Source: Pedobacter metabolipauper (lineage in GTDB: Bacteria > Bacteroidota > Bacteroidia > Sphingobacteriales > Sphingobacteriaceae). From it: a stretch of 64,000 bases of DNA. How positions within the stretch are numbered: the stretch's first letter is position 1; each line of letters begins with the position of its first letter. Made by a program: the position numbers and the translations under genes. The notes under the pieces are model-generated. The model did not search any database. It was not told where the DNA came from and worked only from the letters and a program-made list of their open reading frames with translations. The stretch lies in contig NZ_SNYC01000006.1 in the NCBI RefSeq assembly GCF_004362715.1, forward strand, positions 1-64,000, given 5' to 3'. Below are positions 1-6,952 of the stretch, in pieces.

Positions 1-385
1 CCGAAGCAGACCCGAACAAGACCGCAAGCGGACTGCAACAAAAGCCGAAGCCGAGCAGAAGCGGAGTCGAACAACAGTCGAACACTTACTACCTGTTTTT
101 AACCTGAATTGACATTCAATACCAATTTAAGAAATCCAGGATCCGAACACCATCCCGGTGAAATTTGAAGCTGGACAAAGGGAATACGAAACCGTATGCC
201 GCCTGTGAATTACTTTAGCCAATATACGAATTTTTCAGAACTTTCATCCTGTTAGAGACTTAAATATATAAATGCCTAAAATACCAACCAAATCCTTTCA
301 ATCTACAGATCTGACAGCTATGATCCGGGCTGAATTACTTTAAGAAAAAACCAATCAGCCTGTTTAAAATATACGTTAGGCAACG

Positions 386-493
386 TACCATTCTGTAAAT
401 ACAGGCTTACCATCCTATACATACCAGTTTGCCTATCTCTACATACCGGTCTACTATCCTGCATATACCATGTTATCATTCTATGTAGTCCAG
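386..493. repeat. Degenerate ~22-bp tandem repeats
   Basis: Five adjacent units share a pattern close to TACCATCCTATACATACC. They start at about 386, 408, 433, 452 and 474, are 19-25 bp long, and carry several substitutions each. The pattern is visible by eye, but unit boundaries are approximate. The repeats lie in an otherwise gene-free stretch. They could be a decaying minisatellite or part of a dead gene. No function is assigned. Confidence 0.45.
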
Positions 494-954
494 TAATTTC
501 GCCGTCAGCTCTCATTATAATAACTTTAGATTACCTTGGAATCCCACATAAGCTATATCACAGTTGCCGGAGCACCTCAGCTGTATATATATACTATATA
601 GCGTAAACAGGATTCCTACCTACAACTGCTATAAAATAGTATGACCGCATGTCGTACACCCGAATTTCTATTCCTATATATACCATACAACAAAACACCT
701 GTAAAGAGGAATCAGCCTGCCTGAATAAGCCATTCCCAAAGACAAGATATACCAGTATTGCACAAATGGTTGGTAATGCCTGACATATACAATAATTCTT
801 CCCTGATCTATACCTCAAATATTCCCTGTTAAAAAATGAAACCATGCAGGAAGAATTCCAGTCAATTACCGGCCTGCCATTTCAATTGTTAAATTATGTT
901 AACTGCTTGCCGGGATGAATGCCTTTACATAGCTTAGCGTCCTATTATTTTTAA

Positions 955-985
955 TTGACGTTATCGTATTATTAACTTATCTTTG
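955..985 (+). promoter_or_regulatory. Bacteroidota-type promoter of bamD
   Basis: TTG at 955-957 is followed after 20 bases by TATCTTTG at 978-985, which matches the Bacteroidota -7 element TAnnTTTG. Transcription would begin about 4-7 bases past 985, at or next to the bamD ATG at 990. The mRNA would therefore be leaderless or nearly so. Confidence 0.6.
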
Positions 986-989
986 CAGA

Positions 990-1916
990 ATGTTTAAAAT
1001 TAAACACCTATTACTATTAAGTTTTACCATCATTGCGCTTTCAATTGCAGGCTGCAAGAGCCAGTTTGAAAAACTCAGACTGAGTAATGATGTAGCCAAA
1101 AAATACCAGGAGGCATTGAGATTATATGGCAAGAAGAATTATTCTAAAGCATTGATCTTATTTGAAGACCTTTCTCAAAAATACAGGGGAAGAGAACAAG
1201 CTGAAGAATTGAACTATTACTATGCCTTAACCTTATTCAAATTAAGAGACTATACTTCAGCAAGATTTCAATTTAAAACATTTGCAGATACTTATCCTAC
1301 CAGTAAATATGCTGAAGAGTGCCGGTACATGGGCGCATATTGTTACTATTTAGATTCGCCTAAAGCAAGTTTAGACCAGGAGAACACGATTAAAGCAATA
1401 GATGCACTTCAATTGTTCATCAACTTTTATCCTAAAAGTGACCGTGCAGTTGAAGCGGCTAAATATATCACGATCTTACGTGCCAAGCTGGAAGATAAAG
1501 CCTACGGAAATGCAAAGATGTATTATGACTTAGGCGGATATGACATCACCAATTACAAATCTGCAGTTATCGCGTTGCAAAATGCATTAATTGATTTCCC
1601 TGATATTAAATATGCAGATGAAATGGAATTGCTGATTGTAAAATCACAATTCAACTATGCTAAAAACAGTTTAGAAGAACGCCAGGAAGATCGGTATACT
1701 GAAGCCATTACCTTTGCTGATGATTTTATCGATTCGTACCCTGACAGTAAATATCTGGCTGAAGCCAAGAGTTTAAAAAAAGACAGTGAAACAGGAATTG
1801 AAAATGCCAAACGTTTCTTAGCATTACAGACTGCTAAAATAGAAAAATATAAAGCACAAATGGCAAAAGATGCCAAGAAGGACAGTTCTACTTTAAATAA
1901 AACCCCAATCAAGTAA
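990..1916 (+). CDS. bamD: Outer membrane assembly lipoprotein BamD
   Basis: BamD is a periplasmic TPR lipoprotein of the BAM complex, which inserts beta-barrel proteins into the outer membrane. The 308-residue product starts with a lipoprotein signal peptide whose lipobox ends at Cys22 (SIAGC). TPR-like helical repeats follow, including the typical segment with YGKKNYSKALILFEDL near residues 46-62 and a second ALQLFINFYPKSD-type repeat near 135-150. Length and architecture fit the family. The last base of its TAA stop is the first base of the rpoZ ATG, so the two genes are translationally coupled. The order bamD-rpoZ-coaBC-DUF4835 is a familiar Bacteroidota housekeeping arrangement (family knowledge). 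The C-terminus is Lys/Ala-rich and probably flexible. Confidence 0.9.
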   Translation: MFKIKHLLLLSFTIIALSIAGCKSQFEKLRLSNDVAKKYQEALRLYGKKNYSKALILFEDLSQKYRGREQAEELNYYYALTLFKLRDYTSARFQFKTFADTYPTSKYAEECRYMGAYCYYLDSPKASLDQENTIKAIDALQLFINFYPKSDRAVEAAKYITILRAKLEDKAYGNAKMYYDLGGYDITNYKSAVIALQNALIDFPDIKYADEMELLIVKSQFNYAKNSLEERQEDRYTEAITFADDFIDSYPDSKYLAEAKSLKKDSETGIENAKRFLALQTAKIEKYKAQMAKDAKKDSSTLNKTPIK

Positions 1917-2242
1917 TGAATACGAGCAAACCCGCAATACCGAATACTACGGTTACTAGAAATGTTAATGATCTTGATCAGAAAACAGAAAACATCTATG
2001 AGTCTTTAGTGATTATTTCTAAAAGGGCTAATCAGATTTCAAACAACATGAAAGAAGAACTTCATGGAAAGCTGGCTGAGTTCGCGTCTTCAAATGACAA
2101 TCTGGAAGAGATTTTTGAAAATAGGGAACAAATTGAGATCAGTAAGCACTATGAGCGTATGCCTAAGCCAAGCCTGATTGCAATTGATGAATTTCTAAAC
2201 GATAAAGTATATCACAGAAATCCTGCTAAAGAACAACAATAA
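1916..2242 (+). CDS. rpoZ: RNA polymerase omega subunit (RpoZ)
   Basis: The 108-residue protein resembles the Bacteroidota form of the omega subunit, which helps assemble and stabilise the beta' subunit of RNA polymerase. The recognisable core is the segment around residues 27-45 (NIYESLVIISKRANQIS), equivalent to the conserved 'N.fel..v.a.RArql' helix of omega. The acidic stretch that follows and the C-terminal PSLIAIDEFL segment also fit omega. The ATG shares one base with the bamD stop, so it is co-transcribed and probably coupled. The family is short and diverged, so the assignment rests on the core motif and on synteny between bamD and coaBC. Confidence 0.82.
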   Translation: MNTSKPAIPNTTVTRNVNDLDQKTENIYESLVIISKRANQISNNMKEELHGKLAEFASSNDNLEEIFENREQIEISKHYERMPKPSLIAIDEFLNDKVYHRNPAKEQQ

Positions 2243-2285
2243 CATACTGCATAGGGATTAAATTGCATGATGCATTCATAAAACT

Positions 2286-3479
2286 ATGCTAAAAGATAAG
2301 AACATTATTCTTGGCGTTTGCGGCAGCATTGCAGCTTATAAATCGGCTACATTAGTAAGACTACTGGTTAAAGCTGGCGCAAACGTTAAAATAATCCTTA
2401 CCGCTGATGCGGCAAACTTCATTACGCCGCTTACACTGGCAACCCTATCTAAAAACCCGGTCTATACCCAATACTTCGAAGAAGAAACCGGCGTTTGGAG
2501 CAATCATGTTGAACTTGGCCTCTGGGCCGACTATATGATCATCGCTCCCATCAGTGCAAATACCTTAGCTAAACTGGCTTCCGGCCTCTGCGACAACCTC
2601 CTTACTGCGGTGTACCTGTCTGCCAAATGCCCGGTATTTTTCGCCCCGGCCATGGATCTGGATATGTGGAAACATAAAAGTACCCGGCAAAATGTGAAGC
2701 AGGTTCTCTCATATGGCAACCTGCTGATCGCCCCGGAAAAGGGAGAGCTGGCCAGTGGATTGTTTGGCGAAGGCAGGATGGCCGAACCAGAAACAATTGT
2801 TACCTTCCTGGTTAATGAAATAAAAAAAGACCTGCCCTTCCTTAGTAAGAAAGTACTGGTTACTGCGGGGCCTACTTTTGAAGCTATCGATCCGGTACGA
2901 TTCATTGGAAATCACTCTTCCGGAAAAATGGGCTTCGCCATTGCGGATGAGTTTGCACGTTTAGGTGCAGATGTGACCCTAATTTCGGGGCCAACATCAG
3001 CGCAAAGCAAATATGCATTACACAGGATCAATATAGTCAGTGCAGCAGAAATGCTCGGGGCCTGCCTAAAAGAATTTGCTGGCAACAGCATCACGGTGAT
3101 GAGTGCCGCAGTAGCAGATTACACACCTGTTACTACCGCAGATCAAAAAATAAAGAAAACAGCTTCTGAATTCAGTCTTGAACTGAAAAAAACTGAAGAC
3201 ATCCTTGCAAATCTCGGACAGCGGAAAACAGCAGATCAGATCCTGGTTGGATTTGCCTTAGAAACTGAACACGAAGAGGAATATGCCAAAGCCAAGCTGG
3301 TCAAAAAAAACCTGGACCTTATCGTCTTAAATTCGTTAAATGATAAAGGTGCCGGCTTCAAAACAGATACTAATAAAATAACTATATTTAACAAAGCATT
3401 TGAAAAAACAGTCTTTGAGATGAAATCCAAGACTGAAGTTGCTCAAGATATTTGTAATGAAATATTAAAGTTGATTTAA
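2286..3479 (+). CDS. coaBC: Bifunctional CoaBC (coenzyme A synthesis)
   Basis: CoaBC joins 4'-phosphopantothenate to cysteine (CoaB, CTP-dependent) and decarboxylates the product to 4'-phosphopantetheine (CoaC, FMN-dependent). The 397-residue protein has the N-terminal flavoprotein domain, with GSIAAYKS near residue 13, the active-site NHVEL region, and the substrate-clamp motif in the Bacteroidota form PAMDLDMW (Asp where many families have Asn). The CoaB domain starts near residue 190 with TAGPTFEAIDPVRFIGN and SSGKMG, followed by SAAVADYTP and a Lys-rich loop. The ATG at 2286 lies 43 bases after rpoZ, and the DUF4835 gene follows after 23 bases, so all are probably one operon. Confidence 0.95.
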   Translation: MLKDKNIILGVCGSIAAYKSATLVRLLVKAGANVKIILTADAANFITPLTLATLSKNPVYTQYFEEETGVWSNHVELGLWADYMIIAPISANTLAKLASGLCDNLLTAVYLSAKCPVFFAPAMDLDMWKHKSTRQNVKQVLSYGNLLIAPEKGELASGLFGEGRMAEPETIVTFLVNEIKKDLPFLSKKVLVTAGPTFEAIDPVRFIGNHSSGKMGFAIADEFARLGADVTLISGPTSAQSKYALHRINIVSAAEMLGACLKEFAGNSITVMSAAVADYTPVTTADQKIKKTASEFSLELKKTEDILANLGQRKTADQILVGFALETEHEEEYAKAKLVKKNLDLIVLNSLNDKGAGFKTDTNKITIFNKAFEKTVFEMKSKTEVAQDICNEILKLI

Positions 3480-3502
3480 GACACCCCTAAGGAAATCATC
3501 AA

Positions 3503-4444
3503 ATGAAAAGATACTGCCTGCTTGTTTTTTGTTTCTCCCTGATCTTTAATTCCTCTACTCATGCTCAGGAATTAAATGCAAGGGTACAGATCCTTGCACC
3601 AACAGTTCCAAATATTGACAAAAGAAACCTGGAAGTACTGCAGAAAATAGTAAGGGAGTTTTTGAACAATAACAAATGGACCACCGAGACCTATACACCA
3701 CAGGAACGTATCGAATGCAACTTTGTAATCACCATTACAGATTGGGACGGCAATTCTGCGTATAAAGCGGAAGCCCAGCTTCAGTCCAGCAGACCCGTAT
3801 ATGGTTCTGCATATAACAGCACACTACTCAATCTGAGCGATAAAGATTTCGATTTTAACTACACCGAAGGTCAGGCGCTGGATTTTTCGGATCAGAATTT
3901 CATCTCCAACTTAAGCTCACTTTTAGGCTATTATGCCTATACCATTATCGGACTGGATAAAGACAGCTTTAGTCGGCTGGGCGGCACCAATTCATTTAAA
4001 AAAGCATTAAACGTATTAAACAATGCCCAAACTTCAGGCAATAAAGGCTGGAAAGCTTTTGATGGTCTCAGAAACCGCTACTGGTTAAATGAGAACCTGC
4101 TGAATAAGGGGTTTGAAGAATTAAGGGCCTTTATTTACGACTATCATTATAATGGTTTGGACCGTCTTCAGGAAAATACGCCCAGAGGTGTAAAAAAAAT
4201 GATCACCCTATTAGGTGGGCTCAAGCAGATGGATAAACAAAAAGTTGGTTCTATCTTTCCAAACTTCTATTTCTCTACCAAAGCAGATGAGGTAGTCAAT
4301 GTTTTTTCTATTCCAACCGGAGATCCCTCCGATAAACTTAAAGCCTATAATCTATTATCTGAAATAGATCCTGCAAATATCAATAAATACGAGAGCCTGA
4401 AACAGGCTGCCCCTACGCTCCAGCAAGAACTTAAAAAAAATTAG
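3503..4444 (+). CDS. DUF4835 family secreted protein (PorD-like)
   Basis: This 313-residue protein has a Sec signal peptide (cleavage after about residue 21, THAQ) and no later membrane segment, so it is periplasmic or surface-exposed. The pattern with an early 'QELNARVQILAPTVPN' segment, the NKWTTETYTPQERIECNF region and a C-terminal DP..INKYESL segment is that of DUF4835, a Bacteroidota family found just after coaBC. Some members are annotated as PorD, linked to type IX secretion or gliding. That link comes from memory of family annotation and no T9SS gene is visible here, so no symbol is given. It is the last gene of the bamD operon before the BlaI operator region. Confidence 0.75.
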   Translation: MKRYCLLVFCFSLIFNSSTHAQELNARVQILAPTVPNIDKRNLEVLQKIVREFLNNNKWTTETYTPQERIECNFVITITDWDGNSAYKAEAQLQSSRPVYGSAYNSTLLNLSDKDFDFNYTEGQALDFSDQNFISNLSSLLGYYAYTIIGLDKDSFSRLGGTNSFKKALNVLNNAQTSGNKGWKAFDGLRNRYWLNENLLNKGFEELRAFIYDYHYNGLDRLQENTPRGVKKMITLLGGLKQMDKQKVGSIFPNFYFSTKADEVVNVFSIPTGDPSDKLKAYNLLSEIDPANINKYESLKQAAPTLQQELKKN

Positions 4445-4463
4445 TTAAAAGTTGTAAAAATAT

Positions 4464-4511
4464 TTTGTTTATACGAATAGATTCGTACATTTGAATACGA
4501 ACAAATTCGTA
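4464..4511 (+). promoter_or_regulatory. blaI promoter between two BlaI/MecI-type operators
   Basis: The promoter reads TTTG (4464-4467), 18 bases, then TACATTTG (4486-4493), a full match to TAnnTTTG. A perfect 16-bp inverted repeat, tacgaat-ag-attcgta (4472-4487), lies in the spacer and touches the -7 element. A second copy with one mismatch, tacgaac-aa-attcgta (4496-4511), covers the expected start of transcription. The two dyad centres are 24 bp apart. Both flank the gene of a BlaI-type repressor, so autoregulation is the natural reading (inference). Confidence 0.8.
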
Positions 4512-4520
4512 CAACAAAAC

Positions 4521-4904
4521 ATGACAGCAAAAAGTAATCTTAAGCCTACAGAAAGTGAGTTGGAGATCCTGCAGATATTGTGGGAAAAGGGTGATTCTAC
4601 GGTACGGGATGTACATGAGATCTTAGAGAAAAACAAGGAAGCAGGCTATACCACTACGCTAAAACTTATGCAGATCATGCATGAAAAAGGATTGGTTTCC
4701 CGTGATACATCCTCAAAGACACACATTTACAAAGCATTGGTCAATCAGCAAAAAACGGAGCAGCACCTGGTGAATAAGATGATCAACAATGTATTTAACG
4801 GATCCGCAGCCAGATTGGTGATGCAGGCACTTGGAAACCATTCGGCCAGCAAAGACGAAATTGATTCAATTAAAAAATATTTGGATGAACTAAGTAAAAA
4901 TTAG
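4521..4904 (+). CDS. BlaI/MecI family transcriptional repressor
   Basis: This winged-helix repressor of the BlaI/MecI/CopY family has 127 residues from ATG 4521. The start is chosen there because the upstream in-frame TTG (4491) lies inside the operator and -7 element. The family signature is clear: MTAKSNLKPTESELEILQIL, then WEKGDSTVRDVHEIL, then the recognition helix region YTTTLKLMQIMHEKGLVSRD. The C-terminal part (HLVNKMINNVFNG) matches the dimerisation helices. In the classic system the M56 protease partner signals the repressor, which is then cleaved or inactivated. The partner gene follows after 5 bases. The targets here are probably its own operon. No beta-lactamase gene is present nearby. 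Confidence 0.92.
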   Translation: MTAKSNLKPTESELEILQILWEKGDSTVRDVHEILEKNKEAGYTTTLKLMQIMHEKGLVSRDTSSKTHIYKALVNQQKTEQHLVNKMINNVFNGSAARLVMQALGNHSASKDEIDSIKKYLDELSKN

Positions 4905-4909
4905 AAACT

Positions 4910-6826
4910 ATGGAGGCAATTGTAAACACCCTGATCAAAGCCACTGGCTGGAGTATTTTTCATTCACTATGGCAAGGCGCTATTATTTATGCAGTCTTGT
5001 TGATAGTGGTAAATGTATTTCCAGGATTAAAAGCAAAGACCAGGCATAATCTGGCGTATGCAGCCATGTCCTTAATCTTTATTGGGTTTTGCATTACCTT
5101 CTTCTCTATTTTTAAACTGCCGGATCACACCTCCCGGATCTCAGCACTAACCCAAGCAGCAGATGCAAAATACTACCAGTATATCATCAGCTTGCCGGAA
5201 CGCATCAATAGCCGAACTGAACATCTGTTTCCCTACCTGGTTAGTGTTTATACCATGGGCATATTGCTGCAGCTATTTATTTTAGGTGCAGGATATAGAA
5301 AACTGCTGATCCTAAAAAAAGCTGAATACCTATCGATTCCAACAGAATGGCAGGCTGTTTTCAACGACCTTCTTGTTAAACTAAATTTAAAGCAACAGAT
5401 CGGCTTTCGCTTGTCTTCCAGTGTTAATGTTCCATTGGTAATTGGATATTTAAAGCCAATAGTCCTGTTTCCTATTGCTCTGGCTTCCCAACTGGACATT
5501 AAGCAGGTTGAAGCAATCCTGATCCATGAGTTATCGCATATCCGCAGAAATGACTACCTGCTAAATCTGGTCAAGACTGCCATAGAAACCCTATTGTTCT
5601 TTAATCCATTTATCTGGCTTAGCGGCAGACTGATTAACATTGAACGTGAACATGCCTGCGATGATCTTGTACTTAAATTCACAGGAACCCCGGTAACTTA
5701 TGCACATGCGCTGTTAAAATTAGAGATCTTAAAAAATAAAACCAGCCCTTCCCTGGCTATGGCTGCAAATGGGAACAATCAACATCTGTATCAACGTATA
5801 AAAAGAATAACTGATATGAAAACGAATTACATGAATGCCAAACAACAATTTTTCGCAATCGGAATAACCATCGCTACTGTAATATCCCTGGCCTGGGTTA
5901 ACCCGTCCAACACGGCATCAGCAATAGAACTGGTTAAAGCAAAATTAAAAGTTGATCCTGCAAACCATAACATCAACGTGAATAACGGATCTAATACCAA
6001 CTCCATTCAATTGGTTTCTCACTTTAGTGCTGAACCCGATACAATTAAGAAAAAGAAAAAGATAAAGATCATTACTACAGACGCTGACGGGAACAAACAA
6101 GAATATAATTCTCTAAATGAAATGCCGGACAGCTTACGGACACGGTTTATGAATGAGTCATTTTTAAACGGATCATTCTTAAATGGATTATCCATGAACC
6201 TGGACTCTGCTTTAAATGGCAGTTTAGCTTTCTTCAAATCTGGCGACTTTAAGAATATGATATTTGATGCCCGGAAAAGTTCGGAAGAGCTGCAAAAGTA
6301 CTTTACTTCTCCGGAGTGGAAAAAACAGCAGGAAGAAATCAAACAGGGTTCTGAAGAGATCAAAAAACATTTTAATTCTCCGGAGTGGAAAAAACAACAG
6401 GAAGATATTAGAAAAAGCGCAGAAGAGATCAGAAAGCAATTCAACTCCCCTGAATGGAAAAAGCAAAAGGAAGAAATGATAAAAAGTTCTGAAGAGATTA
6501 AAAAGCATTTTAATTCTCCGGAGTGGAAAAAGCAACAGGAAGAAATAATAAAAAGCTCTGAAGAGATCAAAAAGCATTTTAATTCTCCGGAATGGAAAAA
6601 ACAACAGGAAGATATTAGAAAAAGTGCTGAGGAAATAAGACTCCAATTTAATTCTCCGGAGTTTAAAAAACAAATAGAAGACATTAAAGAGCTTCAAAAG
6701 TCACAAGAGTATAAAGAGCTTAAGGAGAAATTTGATAAAGACCTGGAACTGCTTAAACAGAAAAAAGGGATTAAATCAGATACAAAAGGAATAACCATTA
6801 CCTCTGGCAGTACCTCAAATAATTAA
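4910..6826 (+). CDS. M56 (BlaR1/MecR1-like) membrane metalloprotease with repeat tail
   Basis: This 638-residue membrane protein has N-terminal transmembrane helices (about 15-35, 45-65 and 105-125) and the zinc motif HELSH (near residue 205). A downstream EREHACDD segment supplies the third ligand, as in M56 peptidases. One more helix lies near 318-335. The predicted extracytoplasmic part has no penicillin-binding sensor domain. Instead it ends in six 23-residue repeats of the type FNSPEWKKQQEEI..SSEEIKKH from residue 465. These are strongly charged and probably form a long helix or coiled coil. The gene follows the BlaI repressor by 5 bases. The signal it senses is unknown. A strong terminator closes the unit. 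The repeat tail is the unusual feature. Confidence 0.88.
   Translation: MEAIVNTLIKATGWSIFHSLWQGAIIYAVLLIVVNVFPGLKAKTRHNLAYAAMSLIFIGFCITFFSIFKLPDHTSRISALTQAADAKYYQYIISLPERINSRTEHLFPYLVSVYTMGILLQLFILGAGYRKLLILKKAEYLSIPTEWQAVFNDLLVKLNLKQQIGFRLSSSVNVPLVIGYLKPIVLFPIALASQLDIKQVEAILIHELSHIRRNDYLLNLVKTAIETLLFFNPFIWLSGRLINIEREHACDDLVLKFTGTPVTYAHALLKLEILKNKTSPSLAMAANGNNQHLYQRIKRITDMKTNYMNAKQQFFAIGITIATVISLAWVNPSNTASAIELVKAKLKVDPANHNINVNNGSNTNSIQLVSHFSAEPDTIKKKKKIKIITTDADGNKQEYNSLNEMPDSLRTRFMNESFLNGSFLNGLSMNLDSALNGSLAFFKSGDFKNMIFDARKSSEELQKYFTSPEWKKQQEEIKQGSEEIKKHFNSPEWKKQQEDIRKSAEEIRKQFNSPEWKKQKEEMIKSSEEIKKHFNSPEWKKQQEEIIKSSEEIKKHFNSPEWKKQQEDIRKSAEEIRLQFNSPEFKKQIEDIKELQKSQEYKELKEKFDKDLELLKQKKGIKSDTKGITITSGSTSNN
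6302..6715 (+). repeat. Six 69-bp tandem coding repeats
   Basis: Units begin at 6302, 6371, 6440, 6509, 6578 and 6647, each 69 bp (23 codons) and in frame inside the M56 protease gene. Units 1-5 keep the SPEW core. Units 2 and 5, and units 3 and 4, are the most alike, which suggests duplication of a two-unit block. Unit 6 has diverged to SPEF and runs into a related QEYKELKEKF segment. Such an array is prone to expansion and contraction. Confidence 0.9.
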
Positions 6827-6872
6827 TCACCGTACGTCCTAAACCAACCACACAAATAAATTTGAATAGCGG

Positions 6873-6899
6873 GCAGAAGAGAGATCTTCTGCTTTTTTT
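6873..6899 (+). terminator. Rho-independent terminator after M56 gene
   Basis: The arms gcagaaga (6873-6880) and tcttctgc (6885-6892) enclose the loop gaga and are followed by seven Ts (6893-6899). This is a classic intrinsic terminator. It separates the BlaI/M56 unit from recN. Confidence 0.88.
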
Positions 6900-6952
6900 G
6901 TTTATAAGAAATAACCATGCATTGATTATGTTTTCATAATTTAGCAACGTAT

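Larger units (their letters stand above)
1..989. other. Gene-poor region upstream of bamD
   Basis: No convincing gene was found here. The first 100 bases are purine-rich, with many GAAGC and CGAAC words, and are open in all three + frames until stops at 100-112. They could be the 3' end of a gene that starts outside the window, but no frame is recognisable. Positions 386-493 hold degenerate short repeats (separate entry). Positions 575-600 are TA-rich. Two minus-strand open frames (318-515 and 594-845) have low-complexity, unrecognisable products and no ribosome-binding or promoter context, so they are not called. The bamD promoter closes the region. Confidence 0.6.

Noticed and set aside
594..845. 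An 83-codon minus-strand frame in the leading gene-poor region
   Set aside because: Product is not recognisable, has no promoter or leader, and lies in A/T-rich repetitive DNA.
4491..4520. Extended BlaI start at TTG 4491
   Set aside because: The codon lies within the -7 element and between the operators; the family N-terminus begins at ATG 4521.
6019..6684. A 221-codon open frame on the minus strand opposite the M56 repeat tail
   Set aside because: It exists only because the 69-bp repeats lack stops in that frame. Its product is a mirror of the repeats (SGELKCFLISS-like units) with no start context, and the + strand gene is well supported.
6302..6715. CRISPR-like or minisatellite array
   Set aside because: The repeats are in frame, 69 bp with no spacers, and encode a regular helical peptide. 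This is a coding repeat, not CRISPR.
4910..6826. Beta-lactamase regulation by the BlaI/M56 pair
   Set aside because: No penicillin-binding sensor domain in the M56 protein and no beta-lactamase gene nearby. The similarity is limited to the protease and repressor families.
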